From Lucinisca nassula (Eukaryota; Mollusca; Bivalvia; Lucinida; Lucinidae): a DNA stretch of 64,000 nt. Of the stretch, positions 31,500 through 43,765 are shown in pieces. The position numbers were made by a program, and so were the translations under genes. The notes under the pieces are model-generated. The model had not been told where the DNA came from. It saw only the letters and a program-made list of their open reading frames with translations, and searched no databases. Each line of letters begins with the position of its first letter. The first letter of the stretch is position 1. The stretch is taken from the NCBI GenBank assembly GCA_963580285.1, contig OY757026.1, forward strand, positions 82,682,651 through 82,746,650, written 5' to 3'.

Positions 31500-34400
31500 C
31501 AAAATTTACAAAATCTTCTTCTCTGAAACCACAGGGCCCAGAGCTTAGATAATTTACTTGTAACACTGTCATGTGGTCTCCTACATTAATCCTGCCAATC
31601 ATACCCCTGGGGTCCAAATTGGCCATATCCCGGGGCCCCTTTTCTCCAATAGACTCATAATGGAAAAAAGCTTCAAAATCTTCTTCTCTGAAACCACAGG
31701 GCCCAGTGCTTAGATATTTAGCATGTAGCAATGGCAAGTAGTCACCTACATAATTCCTGCCAATCATGCCCCTGGGGTCCAATCGGGCAACGCCCTTGGG
31801 CCCCTAAGCTCCCATAGACTCATTATGGAAAAAAAACTTCAAAAATCATCTTCTCTGAAACCAAAGGGCCAAGATCTTAGATATTTAGTATGTAGCAACG
31901 GCAAGTGGTCAGCTAAACAAAACCTGCCAATCATGCCCCTGGGGTCCAAATGGGCCACACCTCGGAGCCCCTTCCCTCCCATAGACTCATAATGAAAAAA
32001 AAAGATTCAAAAATCTTCTTCCTTGAAACCACAGGGCCCAAAGCTTAGATGATTAGCTAGTAACAATTTCATGTGGTCTCCTACATAAATCCTGCCAATC
32101 ATGCCCCTGGAGTCAAAATTGGCCACATCCCGGGGCCCCTTAGCTCCCATAGATTCATAATGAAAAAAAAAAAACCTTCAAAATCTTCTTATCTGAAACG
32201 AAAGGGCCCATAGCTTAGATATTTAGCATGTAGCAACAGCAAATGGTCACCTACATAAATCCTGCCAATCATGCCCCTGGGGTCCAAATTGGCCACGCCC
32301 CGGGACCCCTTAGCTCCCATAGACTTATAATGAAAAAATAAGCTTGAAAATCTTCTTTTCTGAAACTACAGGGCCCAGAGCTTAGATATTTAGCATGTAG
32401 CAATGACAAATGAAGACCTACATAATTCCTGCCAATCATGCCAAAGGGCCCAGAGCTTAGATATTTAGCATGTAGCAACAGCAAATGATAACCTACATAA
32501 ATCCTGCCAATCATGCCCCTGGGGTCCAAATGGGCCACGCCCCAGGGCCCCTTATCTCCCATAAACTCATAATGAAAAAAAGCTTCAAAAAATCTACTTC
32601 CCCCAAGCCACAGGGCAAAGAGCTTAGATATTTAGCGAGCCGATCGTTAAAAGAGGTGGGCGAAAACCGGTGTACCCGGTGAAAAACCACCTGACCTTCC
32701 GTTGCACAACATGGCGTCTCACATATGACCCGAGCGAGGCACAAACCACAGCGGTGAGAGACCTAATGTTCAAGAGTCAGCGCCACAAGGCCACGGAGGC
32801 CCGTATGATATTAAGCATGTAGCAAGGGCCAGTGGTCACCTACATAAATCCTGCCAATCATGTCCCCGGATTCCAAATGGGCCTCGACCCGAGCCCCCTA
32901 ACTCCCATAGGCTCAGAATGGAAAAAAATCTTCTCCTCCGAAACCACAGCGCACAGAGCTTAGATATTTAGCATGTAGCAGTGGGAAGTGGCCACCTACG
33001 TAAATCCTGCCAATCATGCCCCTTGGGTCCAAATGGGCCACACCCCAGAGTCCCTTAGCTCTCATAGACTCTTAATGGAAAAAAAAGCTTAAAAAACTTC
33101 TTCTCGGAATCCACAGGGCCCAGAGCTTAGATATTTAGCATGTGGCAACATCAGGTGGTCACCTACATAAATCCTGCCAATCGTACTCCTGGGGTCCAAA
33201 TGGGCCACGCCCTGGGTCCCTCTGCTCCCATAGACTCATAATGGAAAAAGCTTCAAAAATCTTCTTCTCTTAATTTATGAAGCACAAAACTTAGATATTT
33301 AGTATCTAACACCATAAAATAGTTAAATACTTAAATCCTGCTAACCCTGCCCTGGGGTCAAAATTGGCCACGCTCGTGCTCATCAGCTCCTATAGACTTA
33401 TAATGGAAGAAACTTCAAAAATCTTCTTCTATGAAACCATAAGGCCCAGAGCTTAGATATTTAGTCTGTAGCAAAGTCAAGTGGTCGCCGATATAAATCC
33501 TGCCAATTATGCCCCTGTGATCTAAATTGGCCACACCCCAGACTTACAATTGGAAAAGCTTAAAACATCTTCTCTGAAACCACAGGGCCTACATCTTAAA
33601 TATGTAGCATGTAACAACGTTAATTGGTCATCTACATAAATCCTGCCAACCATGCTCTTGTGGTCAAAATCGGCTACGCCCATGGGTCCATTAGCTCCCA
33701 TAGACTTATAATGAAAAACAAATCTTCTCCTCTGAAACCATAAGTCCCAGAGGTTAGATATTCAGTATGTAGTGACATGAAATGGTCACCTTAATAAATC
33801 TTGCCAAAAAAGCCCCTTGGGTCAAAATTGGGCTCACCCATGGGCACATTACCTATCATAGACTTGAAATGTATAACGTAAAATGAACAACACACTTAAA
33901 AAATATTCTTCTGACAACATAAGGCCGAGAGCTTAGGTATTTAGCATGTAGCAACATCGAGCCTACACGAATCATTCCCCTAGGGTCTAAATTGGCCAAA
34001 TCTTGTGCCCTTAACTCCAATAAACTAATAATGGAATAATGAAAAATAAGCTTCGAAAATCTTCTTTTCTGAAACCATGAAGTACATACCTTAGATATTT
34101 AGTATATAGCAACATTAAATCATGCCAACCATGCCTTTTGCGTCAAAGTTTGTCATGCCCCAGGGCTCATTAGCTCCTATAGACTTATACTGGAAAAAAA
34201 CTTCAAAAATAGTCTTCTCCGAAACCATGAGGTCCAGAGCTTAGATATTTAGTATGTATCAATGTCGAGTGGCCTCCTACATAAATCCTGCCAACCATGC
34301 CCCTGGAGTCTGAATTGGCCTTTCGCTAGGGCTCCTTAACTCCAATAGACTTATAATGGATCAAGTTTAAAACTCTTCTTTTCTGAAACCACAGGGCCCC
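31500..34400. repeat. ~165-bp tandem satellite array, left half of the foldback
   Basis: Roughly 17 to 18 degenerate monomers, each with the landmarks CTTAGATATTTAGCATGTAG, CCTGCCAATCATGCCCC, GGGGTCCAAATTGGCCA and CCCATAGACTCATAATG. The first third is well conserved and later units drift. ORFs across it are repeat artefacts. Confidence 0.88.
32634..32812. mobile_element. ~175-bp insertion inside a satellite monomer
   Basis: A GC-richer block (starting near CGAGCCGATCGTT, ending near GGCCCGTAT) interrupts one monomer between TTAGATATTTAG and its continuation; GATATTTAG-like bases flank both sides. It is probably a short non-autonomous element, not further identified. Confidence 0.5.
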
Positions 34401-34430
34401 GAGTTTTGATTGATTTCAGGTTTACCATCC

Positions 34431-34640
34431 CCGTCAACACTGTGTAGGTCATTTTGGAGACTTTGCTTCCAGATTTGTTGGACTTTTACCCTACATTGAG
34501 ATGAAATGACATCTTAAGCTCTGCTGCCCTATGAAACCAATAGGTTTTAAATGCATAGACGGTTCAACTGGCACCACTTTTCCAGGACAGGCTTAGAACC
34601 TCTAAGCTGTTTACCAGTACTCATCTGCGTTCAGTTCCAG
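34431..34640 (+). repeat. Dispersed repeat, inverted relative of 45140-45350
   Basis: Shares long blocks (CCCCGTCAACACT, GAGATGAAATGAC, GAAACCAATAGG, GTTTACCAGTACTC) with the reverse complement of 45140-45350. It lies at the turning point of the foldback element. No coding capacity. Confidence 0.75.
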
Positions 34641-34739
34641 CTCTGCGTGGAAGCACCATGTAGCTCAATCTATTTCTTCAAGCCCCGATGGGTATTCTAA
34701 ACATGATTCATGATTTTCTGGTACACAGGTGAGCGCTAC

Positions 34740-35060
34740 AGGGCCAGTTGGCCCTCTTGTTCAATTATGAGTCTATGGGACCTAAGGGGCCCCGGGGCAA
34801 GGCCCGTTTGGACCCCAGGGGCATGATTGGCAGGAATTGTATAGATGACCACTTGCCATTGTTACATGCTAAATATATAAGCTCTTGGCCCTGTGGTTTC
34901 AGAGAAGAAGATTTTTTAAGCTTTTTTACCATTATGAGTCTACGGGAGCTAAGGGGCCCCGGGGTGTGACCAATGTGGACCCAAGGGCATGATTGGCAGG
35001 ATTTATGTAGGTGACCACTTGACATTGTTACAAGCTAATTATCTAAGCTCTGGGCGCTTT
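34740..35060. repeat. Satellite units in inverse orientation, right half of the foldback
   Basis: About two monomers of the same satellite, reversed (GGGCATGATTGGCAGGA, CTAAATATATAAGCTC). Confidence 0.8.
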
Positions 35061-35245
35061 GGTTTCAGAGAAGATTTTTTTTTTCATTTATAAGTCAATG
35101 GGAGCGTTATGTTGCCGTGGCAACCAGAATTCCAATCCGATCAGCCTAAAAACCTTATGTAGCATTTCCCACTACCTGTCGATGCTTCACATGAAATTTG
35201 ATCAAGATTGGCCATGGGTATTAGTGATATACTTATTTGAATTTT

Positions 35246-35544
35246 TTATGGGCGCACGCACGGACGGACGCCCGTACGCACGACGGACGACGGACAAAAT
35301 GTGATCACAAAAGCTCACCTTGTCACTACGTGATAGTTGAGATAAAAAGTACACCCATGTAAACTCAGTTTTTCTCTATATAAAGTGTGGTTTACAGGGG
35401 TTTTAATTACATGGGAGTGATAACATAAACTTATATTTTCTTGATATTAGGATAAATGGTCTCATCTCATCTTGATACCATTTTAATGAAATAATTTAGA
35501 CAGATAAATATAGAACCCGGGAAGGGACATGAATTTTTTTAAAT
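35246..35544. other. GGACGG-rich end of the foldback and unassigned spacer
   Basis: Begins with a CGCACGGACGGACG stretch and AAAGCTCACC, then AT-rich sequence. No gene or RNA seen. Confidence 0.4.
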
Positions 35545-35975
35545 GTTGTGCGCACAAGATAATATCTCGTGTGTACAAGATATTATCTTGTTTGCACAAC
35601 ATATGATTTTGTGCGGACGAGATATCTTGTGAGGATAACATAATATCTTGTTCGCACAACATATTATCGTGTGCAGACTTGATATTATCTTTTGCGGACA
35701 ACATTATATCTTTTTTACACAATATAATATCTTGTGCACACAGGATATTAAGTTGTGCGAACAAGATATTATCTTGTCCGCACAACATAGATAATATGTT
35801 GTGCGCACAAGATATTATCTTGTGCAGACAATATAATTTATCTTGTGCACACAGCATATTATCTTGTGCGCATGTCATAATATTCTCATTCACACAATAT
35901 CTTGTGTGCACATAATATAAACTTGTGCACACAACATATCTTGTTGGCATACACACTATCTTGTCCGCACAACAT
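35545..35975. repeat. Tandem array of ~20-bp palindromes (TTGTGCGCACAAGATATTATC)
   Basis: About 20 units built from CTTGTGCGCACAAG-like palindromes joined by ATATTAT. Each unit can form a hairpin, and the array reads nearly the same on both strands, which explains long reading frames in both directions. Confidence 0.85.
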
Positions 35976-36698
35976 ATTATTGTTTTTAGAAACAATATTC
36001 TGTACTTTGTTGATTTAAATTAATGGCTTTTTGTTTTCACCAGTTTACAGTATGTCATTAAAAGCATTATTAACTTCACATACTTTTTTCAAGCAGCCTG
36101 TTGTATGATAACCTACATGTAATGTTCTCAGGTTTTCCTCCATAGTAGGATTTGTGAGCAAACCAGAGAATAAGACAATGGAACACATCAAAATTTCATT
36201 AGGCAAAATATGACCTCCATTATGTGGCTTGAAAAAAGACAATTTTCGTATGAACAATTCTCATTTATGCTCCAAACAAAGAGTATTGGGTCTTGTTATA
36301 ACCACTTGATGCGGTGGTTCTAACAAGCAACAAAAATCTAAGTTTTCACCAGAAATAAAACATTTAGGAACACCTCTGTTAACCCTTTTTTTCCCTATTA
36401 CAAAGTGGGGTTTTCAAGGGTCAACTGCATGGATGTGTTAACGTACTGATATGAGTGGGATCATAAGGTATCATGCATGATAGCCATTATGTGTACCTGT
36501 AAATTTACACGCTTATGATAAACATATTGCTATTTGATACCTTTCTTTTGAACTCTTGGGTTGGAAGAACACTAAAGCATCCACATAAACAATTTCATGA
36601 CATCACCACTGTTCCATTTTTAGATGACAAGAGAAATATAAATAAGGGCACTGGCAGAGTCTCCAATATTGAATATTACGAGAAGAAAAACATGATCT
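35976..36698. other. Unassigned host-like DNA
   Basis: No gene, RNA or clear repeat was found. Only short reading frames without recognisable motifs. Confidence 0.5.
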
Positions 36699-36900
36699 GA
36701 CGAGGCGGTCCTATCGAGTATCCACAACCTATGTTTTCAAAAAGAAATAAGAAAATGATGTTTACCCCCGGTACCCACAATCTATATTTAGAGCAGAAAT
36801 AAGGAAAATAAGGTTACCCCTGAAAACACCAGTTTTAATATATAAACATGGGGTTAAAGGGGGTCAAATTTATATAGGCGTGTTTGAGTGATAACACATA
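36699..36900 (+). repeat. Dispersed repeat, inverted relative of 44836-44990
   Basis: GAGGCGGTCCTA, GGTACCCACAATCTAT, GGGGTTAAAGGGGGT and TATAGGCGTGTTT recur in inverse order and orientation at 44836-44990. Noncoding. Confidence 0.7.
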
Positions 36901-38050
36901 ATGCGCCGGAGTCTACCCGTCTAACCAGAATTCCAAGTCAGGATTAAAAGGACAGAATCAATGCAAATTGGCCTTGGACTAAGTTGGAGGCCTGTTTGGT
37001 AATATTTATTCACATATTTCATTCCAGATTTAATTAACCCTTCTCCTGCTGATAGAGGATCTAACATGAGTGCTCATGTATCATTGAATTTATTAAACGA
37101 GTTGAGGAAAAGGGATAAAATGCTCGGCAAGATTCTTTTTTATCATATGACATTTAAAACGCATTTCATTCACCAGATTGTTTACAAAAATATAAATATT
37201 CCGCCATTAGTAAACGCGACGTCGTTAAGGACGTCGTACATGTAACGTTACGGGACGTATCTAGCTAATTTGCAGATTTAATCCACTAGTGGATTATCGA
37301 AAATAATACATGGCGTTATTACACTCATAGACGCGACGTCATGTGATAAATCAGATTACATGATTTGATGTTTTCTTTCAAATGCACAAACTAAACGACA
37401 AACAGTGTAGATTCTGATCAGATGGCTTATTCTGATCTTGATCAACACTGTGAACTGCAGGATAAGGGTCACTGTAGGTAATAAAATTTGAGTATTTCGT
37501 AACGTTTCATAAGGTAATGATCCATTTCATACAGTTTGAAAAAAAAACAACTAAGTAATCTATATAACTTTTCTTGTTCTATTAAAGCTGAAATAATCAA
37601 CTTACAATGAAATGAGTACCTTTAATTTCTTTAAAAAGATATAGAACCCTGCTTCACATTCCAATTTGATAGGAAAATTATCCTTCTTTGGCATACAGAA
37701 GAAAGAAAATACCACCCAGAATCATATTTTGAACAGTATTTATTGTAAACTTGAATAAGTTTACTTTTAAAATATCCTCAAAAATGAAATTGTGAAACAA
37801 ATGCACTTACAACAGTTTCGCATATACAATACAATGCGAATTTCCCTATTTCCAGAGCGAGACTAGTGTAACTTACACGGCTCTTTATTTGCAGGAGTTT
37901 TGAGAAGCTTTTGAGATTGTATGTGTAAAATGTAATTTTACTTAAAATTTGTGAATCAGACTATTTTTTATTGTTGTATACTAAAAATAAACAGTTTTTG
38001 TTTCTCCTGTTAAATTTTGAAATATGCAGTTACAACAGTTTCGCATATAA
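36901..38050. other. Unassigned AT-rich DNA with a short direct repeat
   Basis: No gene seen. A ~20-bp phrase (CTTACAACAGTTTCGCATAT, with T or C at one position) occurs near 37804 and 38030, the second directly before the GIY-YIG frame. ACGT-rich palindromes lie around 37215-37255. Confidence 0.4.
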
Positions 38051-38473
38051 GTGATGATGATGACAAAAGTGACAAAATGCAATAAACCGACCTGCGGCCT
38101 CTGCATTCATTTACTAGAAGGTAATTCATTTACATTTCGATGTGGAACAAACTTCACAATCCACGAGAACATGTCATGCGACGTAAAAAATGTTGTTTAC
38201 GTGATGAAATGCCGAGGCTGCGGAGAGGAATATATTGGCGAAACTGGTAATTTACTACGACAGAGGGTGACAATACATAACCAGCAAATTCGGGACCCCA
38301 AGACAAGAATGATTAAAGTTAGTGAGCATATAGCAAATTGTGCACATGATTTAAACCCAAAATATAATATTTTTCCCTTTTATAAGATGTATTCGGAGAG
38401 TACAACTTTAAGGCGTGCAAAAGAAAAGCTATTTATTAATACCCTCAAGCCAAAGTTGAATAGAAACAGCTAA
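38051..38473 (+). CDS. GIY-YIG endonuclease of Penelope-like type
   Basis: A 140-codon ORF. Residues 9-25 contain a Cys-rich zinc-binding stretch (CNKPTCGLC), followed by VVYVMKCRGCGEEYIGETG, which is the GIY-YIG core (VYVM and YIG), then Arg in LLRQRVTIH and Glu in TKE-like AKEKLFINTLKPKLN. These nick DNA for target-primed reverse transcription in Penelope-like elements. No RT is fused to it in this frame; a decayed RT lies 0.6 kb downstream on the same strand. It may be the endonuclease half of that element, or a separate fragment. The start is uncertain since the first codons are a Met run. Confidence 0.75.
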   Translation: MMMMTKVTKCNKPTCGLCIHLLEGNSFTFRCGTNFTIHENMSCDVKNVVYVMKCRGCGEEYIGETGNLLRQRVTIHNQQIRDPKTRMIKVSEHIANCAHDLNPKYNIFPFYKMYSESTTLRRAKEKLFINTLKPKLNRNS

Positions 38474-38705
38474 GGGACACGTGCCATCAGGGTATTCACT
38501 GACCAGACTGTGCGATGATACCGGTTTTTATCAGTTTTTAACGTAACGTCATTGATTCCGGAAGTAACGCCGGAAGTAACGTCGTTACGCATTGTTGCTA
38601 CGTTACCATTTAATGTCTTCTTGAAAATCTGTTAAAACAGTGAAACCGCGGTAGAAGTCTACTGAATAATAAAGAATTGTGTGGCAATATCGGACTTTTT
38701 TGATT

Positions 38706-38708
<3 letters not shown>
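38474..38708. other. Spacer after the GIY-YIG ORF
   Basis: AACG/ACGT-rich noncoding sequence, possibly the element's 3' flank. Confidence 0.3.

Positions 38709-38787
<79 letters not shown>
38709..38787. repeat. (TA)n microsatellite
   Basis: About 39 TA units. It adjoins GTCCTGTTTGTGTCCC, the inverse of the phrase that precedes the second TA tract at 42055. Confidence 0.95.
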
Positions 38788-38791
<4 letters not shown>

Positions 38792-39024
38792 AGTCCTGTT
38801 TGTGTCCCATTTGGGTAAAATTACCCATCTGAATGCATTGAAAATTACCTGACTGGGACACAAACAGGATTATATATATACACAGACAAATAAGATGTTA
38901 TTAACATTTCAATGCAACTCAATGGAAGTATTTCCCGGGAAAAGGGTTTTCTTTGGTGGACTATAATGCAGCAAAATGGGGCTCGGAATGTTTTGGAGGG
39001 GTGTCTAAAATAAATGCCATGTTA

Positions 39025-41169
39025 TTGCTGATTTAACACATAGGAAACAGAGTCCCAGGGACGATATTTTCAATGCATTTAGATTGGCAGTTTTAGCTAA
39101 CTCGGACACAAACAGGATTATATCATCCATTCCCGCTTATTTTCAAAATACTAAAACACCCATAATTTGCTATAAATACAATAAACTTGTTAGATCTATC
39201 ACTTTTAATTTCAATAAACTTGTTTCTGATCTTGATACTGACATTAACACTCATGATACATGTGACTGTAAAAATTCAGTGTATTGTATCCAGTTGCTGG
39301 TCATATTATTACTGGCAATTTAAAAATTATTCCTGGCTCTAGGATACGCAATATAATATCTTAAGTACCGAAATATCTATTTCCTTCTAAAATTGATTTA
39401 AATAAATGTAGAAATGAAATCGCTGCTGCTTGAAAGAATTTGGTAATCGATGGTGTGAACGAGAGTATGCTGAGTATAAAGCCCTTATGGAGTGGAAACA
39501 TAGCATTCTGAAATTAGTGAACAAACGCATTTCTTTTTATTCGCAAAATACGAACCTATTACTCCTAAACCTAAAACGTCTTTACGTCACCTTAAACTAG
39601 GAATTCAAGAATTTCATAGGATGTTGGTTTTGGCTCCAGCTGACAAGGCCGCTAACAATGTGGTCGTTGTTTGACGGTCTCACTATGTTAACACTCTTCA
39701 GCAAGAACTTGGTGGTACTAAGACCTATGAACTTCAGCCTTTAGCTGTAGAGAGGGCTTTAGTTGATGACCACATTTGTCATTCTGCCACCCAAGTTTGC
39801 TGTCTGTGTTACAGAAGGCCAAGACAAGCTTCCTACGTTATATTAGTTACCTAAACTTCATAAAAGACCATACCAAGCACGGTTTATTGCAAATTCTAGC
39901 TGGTGTACTACCACTGAACTCACGAAATTATTAACTTCATATTTGACTGCCATAAAAAAACATGTGATAAATATTACGACAAAGTCTTCGAAAGATCAGG
40001 TAGAAATCAGTTTGGGTCTATAAAAAAATTCTAATGAAGTTTTAAATAAAGTGAAACCCAGGCGTTTTCGTGCTTCAAGTCTGTCAACTTATGATTTTTC
40101 CACCCTTTACACTACACTTCCTCATAATCTTTTAAAAGAAAAACTTAATGATTTAAATGAATGGACATTTCATAGGGAAGACTCTCTCTATCTTGCATGA
40201 AATGTAAGAAATGCCTTTTTCACTTCTGAAGAGCATACAATTATACTTTATGTCAGAAAGTATGTGAAGCTCTCACCTTTCTACTTGACAAAATTTATAT
40301 AAGATTTGGTACTAAGTTATTTAGACAAGTTGTGGGTACTCCGATGGGTACTAATTGCGCACCACTCGTGGCTGATTTGGTTTTGTTTTGTTATGAGATA
40401 GACTTCATGATGTCCCTTTCTGCTGAAAACAAATCTGAAATCATTGAAGCTTTTAGCTCCACTTCTAGATACTTGGATGATTTATTAAACATTGATAATA
40501 CCTATTTCGATGGCTTTATCAGTCAAATTTACCCCCTCTCCAGAACTTCAGTTAAATAAAGAAAATTCTTCTGATACCGAGGCCCCGTTTTTGGATTTAC
40601 AGCAATCTATTTTAGATGGGTTTGGTTCGTGCAAAATTTATGATAAACGCGATGATTTTGATTTTGAGATTGTAAATTTTCCTTTTTTGGGTGGTGATGT
40701 TCCTCGTGGGCCATCCTATGGTGTTTATATTTCGCAATTAGTTCGATTTGCCAGAGTGTGTAGTCATGTGACTGACTTCAACACTCGTAATAAATTGTTA
40801 ACGGCTAAACCTCTTAATCAGGATTATCGGTACCATAAACAACGCAAAGCCTTTTCAAAATTTTATAGACGTCATTCTGATTTAATTTTAAAATCAATAT
40901 TAGACTTAAATCTCTTCTGCAACAAGGTCTATCAGATCAAATTGTATGGTGACTTAGTATTCAAATTCAGAAAAATATATAACCGCAGTGACTTCAGCGC
41001 CCAATTTCGTAAAATCATTCTTCGATATATACAGATTGGATACAACATAAATGTTATACGACAGACTGCATGCATGGGAGTTAACCCAATCACGGTTAAC
41101 AACTTTGCTTCCCTCTTTAATTGCACGCCGGCGAGTCAGGCCTCAGATTCTATGACGGTTCCAGTGTAA
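39025..41169 (+). pseudogene. Penelope-like reverse transcriptase, decayed, with in-frame TGA codons
   Basis: Blocks in order: FNAFRLAVLANSDTNRI (39070), APADKAANNVVVV (39640), FGTKLFRQVVGTPMGTNCAP (40305), STSRYLDDLLNIDN (40470; YLDD is the catalytic Asp pair), APFLDL (40575) and FGVY-like SYGVYISQLVRFARVC (40720). Frameshifts near 39300, 39430, 39800, 40250 and 40545 show decay. Two single TGA codons (39672-39674 and 40198-40200) interrupt stretches that are otherwise open and well conserved on both sides. Naiad-type Penelope elements, which include selenocysteine-using members, are the closest type I can name. Confidence 0.8.
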
Positions 41170-41740
41170 AGGCTTATTGAGAATTAGAGAGATCTAATTC
41201 AATGTAGTGTTGGCTAGAGCCTGATGCTATATCTCTGGTCGGGCCCATCGAAGTCTGACTGTTGGCTTCCTTTTGCTCCAGCATTTCAGTGGTTTCTTGC
41301 TGTCGAGTACCCACCGTTGTTTCATCTCTGTGGTTGTTTGATTATTTGTGTTCACGGAGATGTTGCACTGATGAGTTAGGAGGCCTTCATGCGGACTGAA
41401 CAAATTATTTGTCTAAATCGCGACGGAAGTAAGGGCGAGGATTGTGGCCATGTAAAATCGTTTTAAGCCCCCCCCCACCTATTGGAATTCGTTTCTGCTG
41501 ACCGTTCCAAGGCGGTTCTTCTGTCGCGGTTTATTTTTTGTTATTGTTTGTCTTTGGGTGTTTGTGATGCTTATATTATTTTATTTTGGATAGTCTATTG
41601 GCCACTTTGTGGGAAAGTAACTGTCCTTTGTCTGTTGTTTCATGTTTGTGTTTTTTTAACCTTTGGTGTCTCTGATGGGAGCTGTGGATTGATTGTATCG
41701 ATTCCTGATCATTGCCTTCACTTCTATTTTATATATAAAC
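41170..41740 (+). other. 3' region of the Penelope-like element
   Basis: Follows the last RT codons. The part from about 41360 recurs at 42785-42940 (inverse), 43405-43765 and 45545-45765, all ending near ATTGTATCGATTCCTGATCATTGCC. That makes it the 3' UTR of a family with several truncated copies here. A SECIS element would be expected here if the TGA codons are read as selenocysteine; I could not establish one by eye. Confidence 0.65.
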
Positions 41741-41741
41741 A

Positions 41742-42700
<959 letters not shown>

Positions 42701-42784
42701 AAATCCGCGCAATTCATCATGAGAGGAGCAATTATGGAATCTATTATGCTGCAGTTATTCCGCTATGTGTATTTATTTTGCAGG

Positions 42785-42940
42785 TAACAACACAGAATAA
42801 AAGTAGAGGCAATGATCAGGAATCGATACAATTAACCCACAGCTCCCATCAGAGACACGAAAGGGAAAGAAACACAAACATGAAGCAACAGACCCCAACG
42901 GAAACACCAACAGCGAAATGCCAAAAGGACAGTTACTTCC
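42785..42940 (-). repeat. Inverted copy of the Penelope 3' tail
   Basis: The reverse complement matches 43600-43760 (GTAACTGTCCTTTTG, CATGTTTGTGTTT, GATGGGAGCT, ATCGATTCCTGATCATTGCC). Confidence 0.75.
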
Positions 42941-43404
42941 TTCTCACATTTATATTCGTAACTTTTACGGAAAAAATCTCATCTATATGATTATAATGTG
43001 TGTGACACAAATGGAATGTATAATGATGCCGCTTAGTCCGTTTTGTATCGTCTTATAACAAGTTTAAAGGTAATTTTAAACGGAATAAATCTCATTTGGT
43101 TAATGACATTAGATTACTGTGATCACATTTCAATATGAATGCGGTTTGCAATCAGAATACGCGCGTGTTTCACAAAGTGCCGGATCACCGCGGAGAAATA
43201 TGAAATGTCGTTTTGGCATGCGCAAACTCAAATCAAGCGCCTTATGACACAGATTAATCGAATTCCTTAGTTTTATGTGTTTATGACATTTTGTGTTCCA
43301 CACAGAAAATAGTGTCCCACCTTGGACGCAAACAGGATATTGCCCAGTAACTCGAAATTATTGAAATTTCATTGTCAGACTCATTTCTATCAATTGCATA
43401 TGTT
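42941..43404. other. Unassigned DNA between Penelope tails
   Basis: No gene; another CACACAGAAAATAGTGTCCCA / GGACGCAAACAGGATA phrase near 43300 shows it belongs to the same repeat cluster. Confidence 0.4.
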
Positions 43405-43765
43405 GCAGTGATGAGTTAGGAGGCCTCATGCGGACTACACAAATTATTTGTCAAAATTGCAACGGAAGTAAGGGCGAGGATTGTGGCCACGTAAAATCGA
43501 TCTAAGCTCCCCAGTGGAATTCGTTTCCGCTGATCGTTCCAAGGCGGTTCTTCTGTCGTGGTTTATTTTTGTTATGGATTGTTGGATAGCCTTTTGGGCA
43601 TTTTGTGGGAAAGTAACTGTCCTTTTGTCTTTCCGCTATTGATGTTTCCATTGCGGTCTGTTGTTTCATGTTTGTGTTTGTTTCCTTTTGCGTCCCTGAT
43701 GGGAGCTACAGGTTGATTGTATCGATTCCTGATCATTGCCTCCACTTCTATTTTTTATCTATCCA
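43405..43765 (+). repeat. Second 3' tail of the Penelope-like family (5'-truncated copy)
   Basis: Highly similar to 41365-41740 from GATGAGTTAGGAGGCC to TCCTGATCATTGCC. No RT precedes it. Confidence 0.78.

Larger units (their letters stand above)
31363..35245. mobile_element. Foldback (inverted-repeat) element filled with ~165-bp satellite units
   Basis: The left arm (31363-31500; TCAAATAAGTATAT, then CCATGGCCAA, then GGAATTCCGGTTG) recurs in inverse orientation at about 35060-35245. Satellite monomers inside also run in opposite directions in the two halves. The right end is followed by a GGACGGACG-rich stretch and AAAGCTCACC, a context I associate with mollusc repeats. No ORF. Confidence 0.75.

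Noticed and set aside
31417..32744. Repetitive ORFs with MIGRNYVGDHLPLLHAKYLSS-like text
   Set aside because: They are translations of the satellite monomers, occur on the strand opposite the landmarks and have no start or domain logic.
35545..35975. CRISPR array
   Set aside because: Repeats are contiguous palindromes without unique spacers, and the context is eukaryotic.
35483..35995. 170-residue Cys-rich ORF and its plus-strand mirror
   Set aside because: Generated by the palindromic repeat array.
38610..38861. Ile/Tyr-repeat ORFs at the (TA)n tracts (also 41943-42247)
   Set aside because: Pure translation of a TA microsatellite.
41365..41405. CTGATGAG at the Penelope tail as a third hammerhead ribozyme
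   Set aside because: The core box is present, but the needed GAAA after stem II reads GAACA, stems do not close well, and the other tail copy reads GTGATGAG. It does not meet the consensus.
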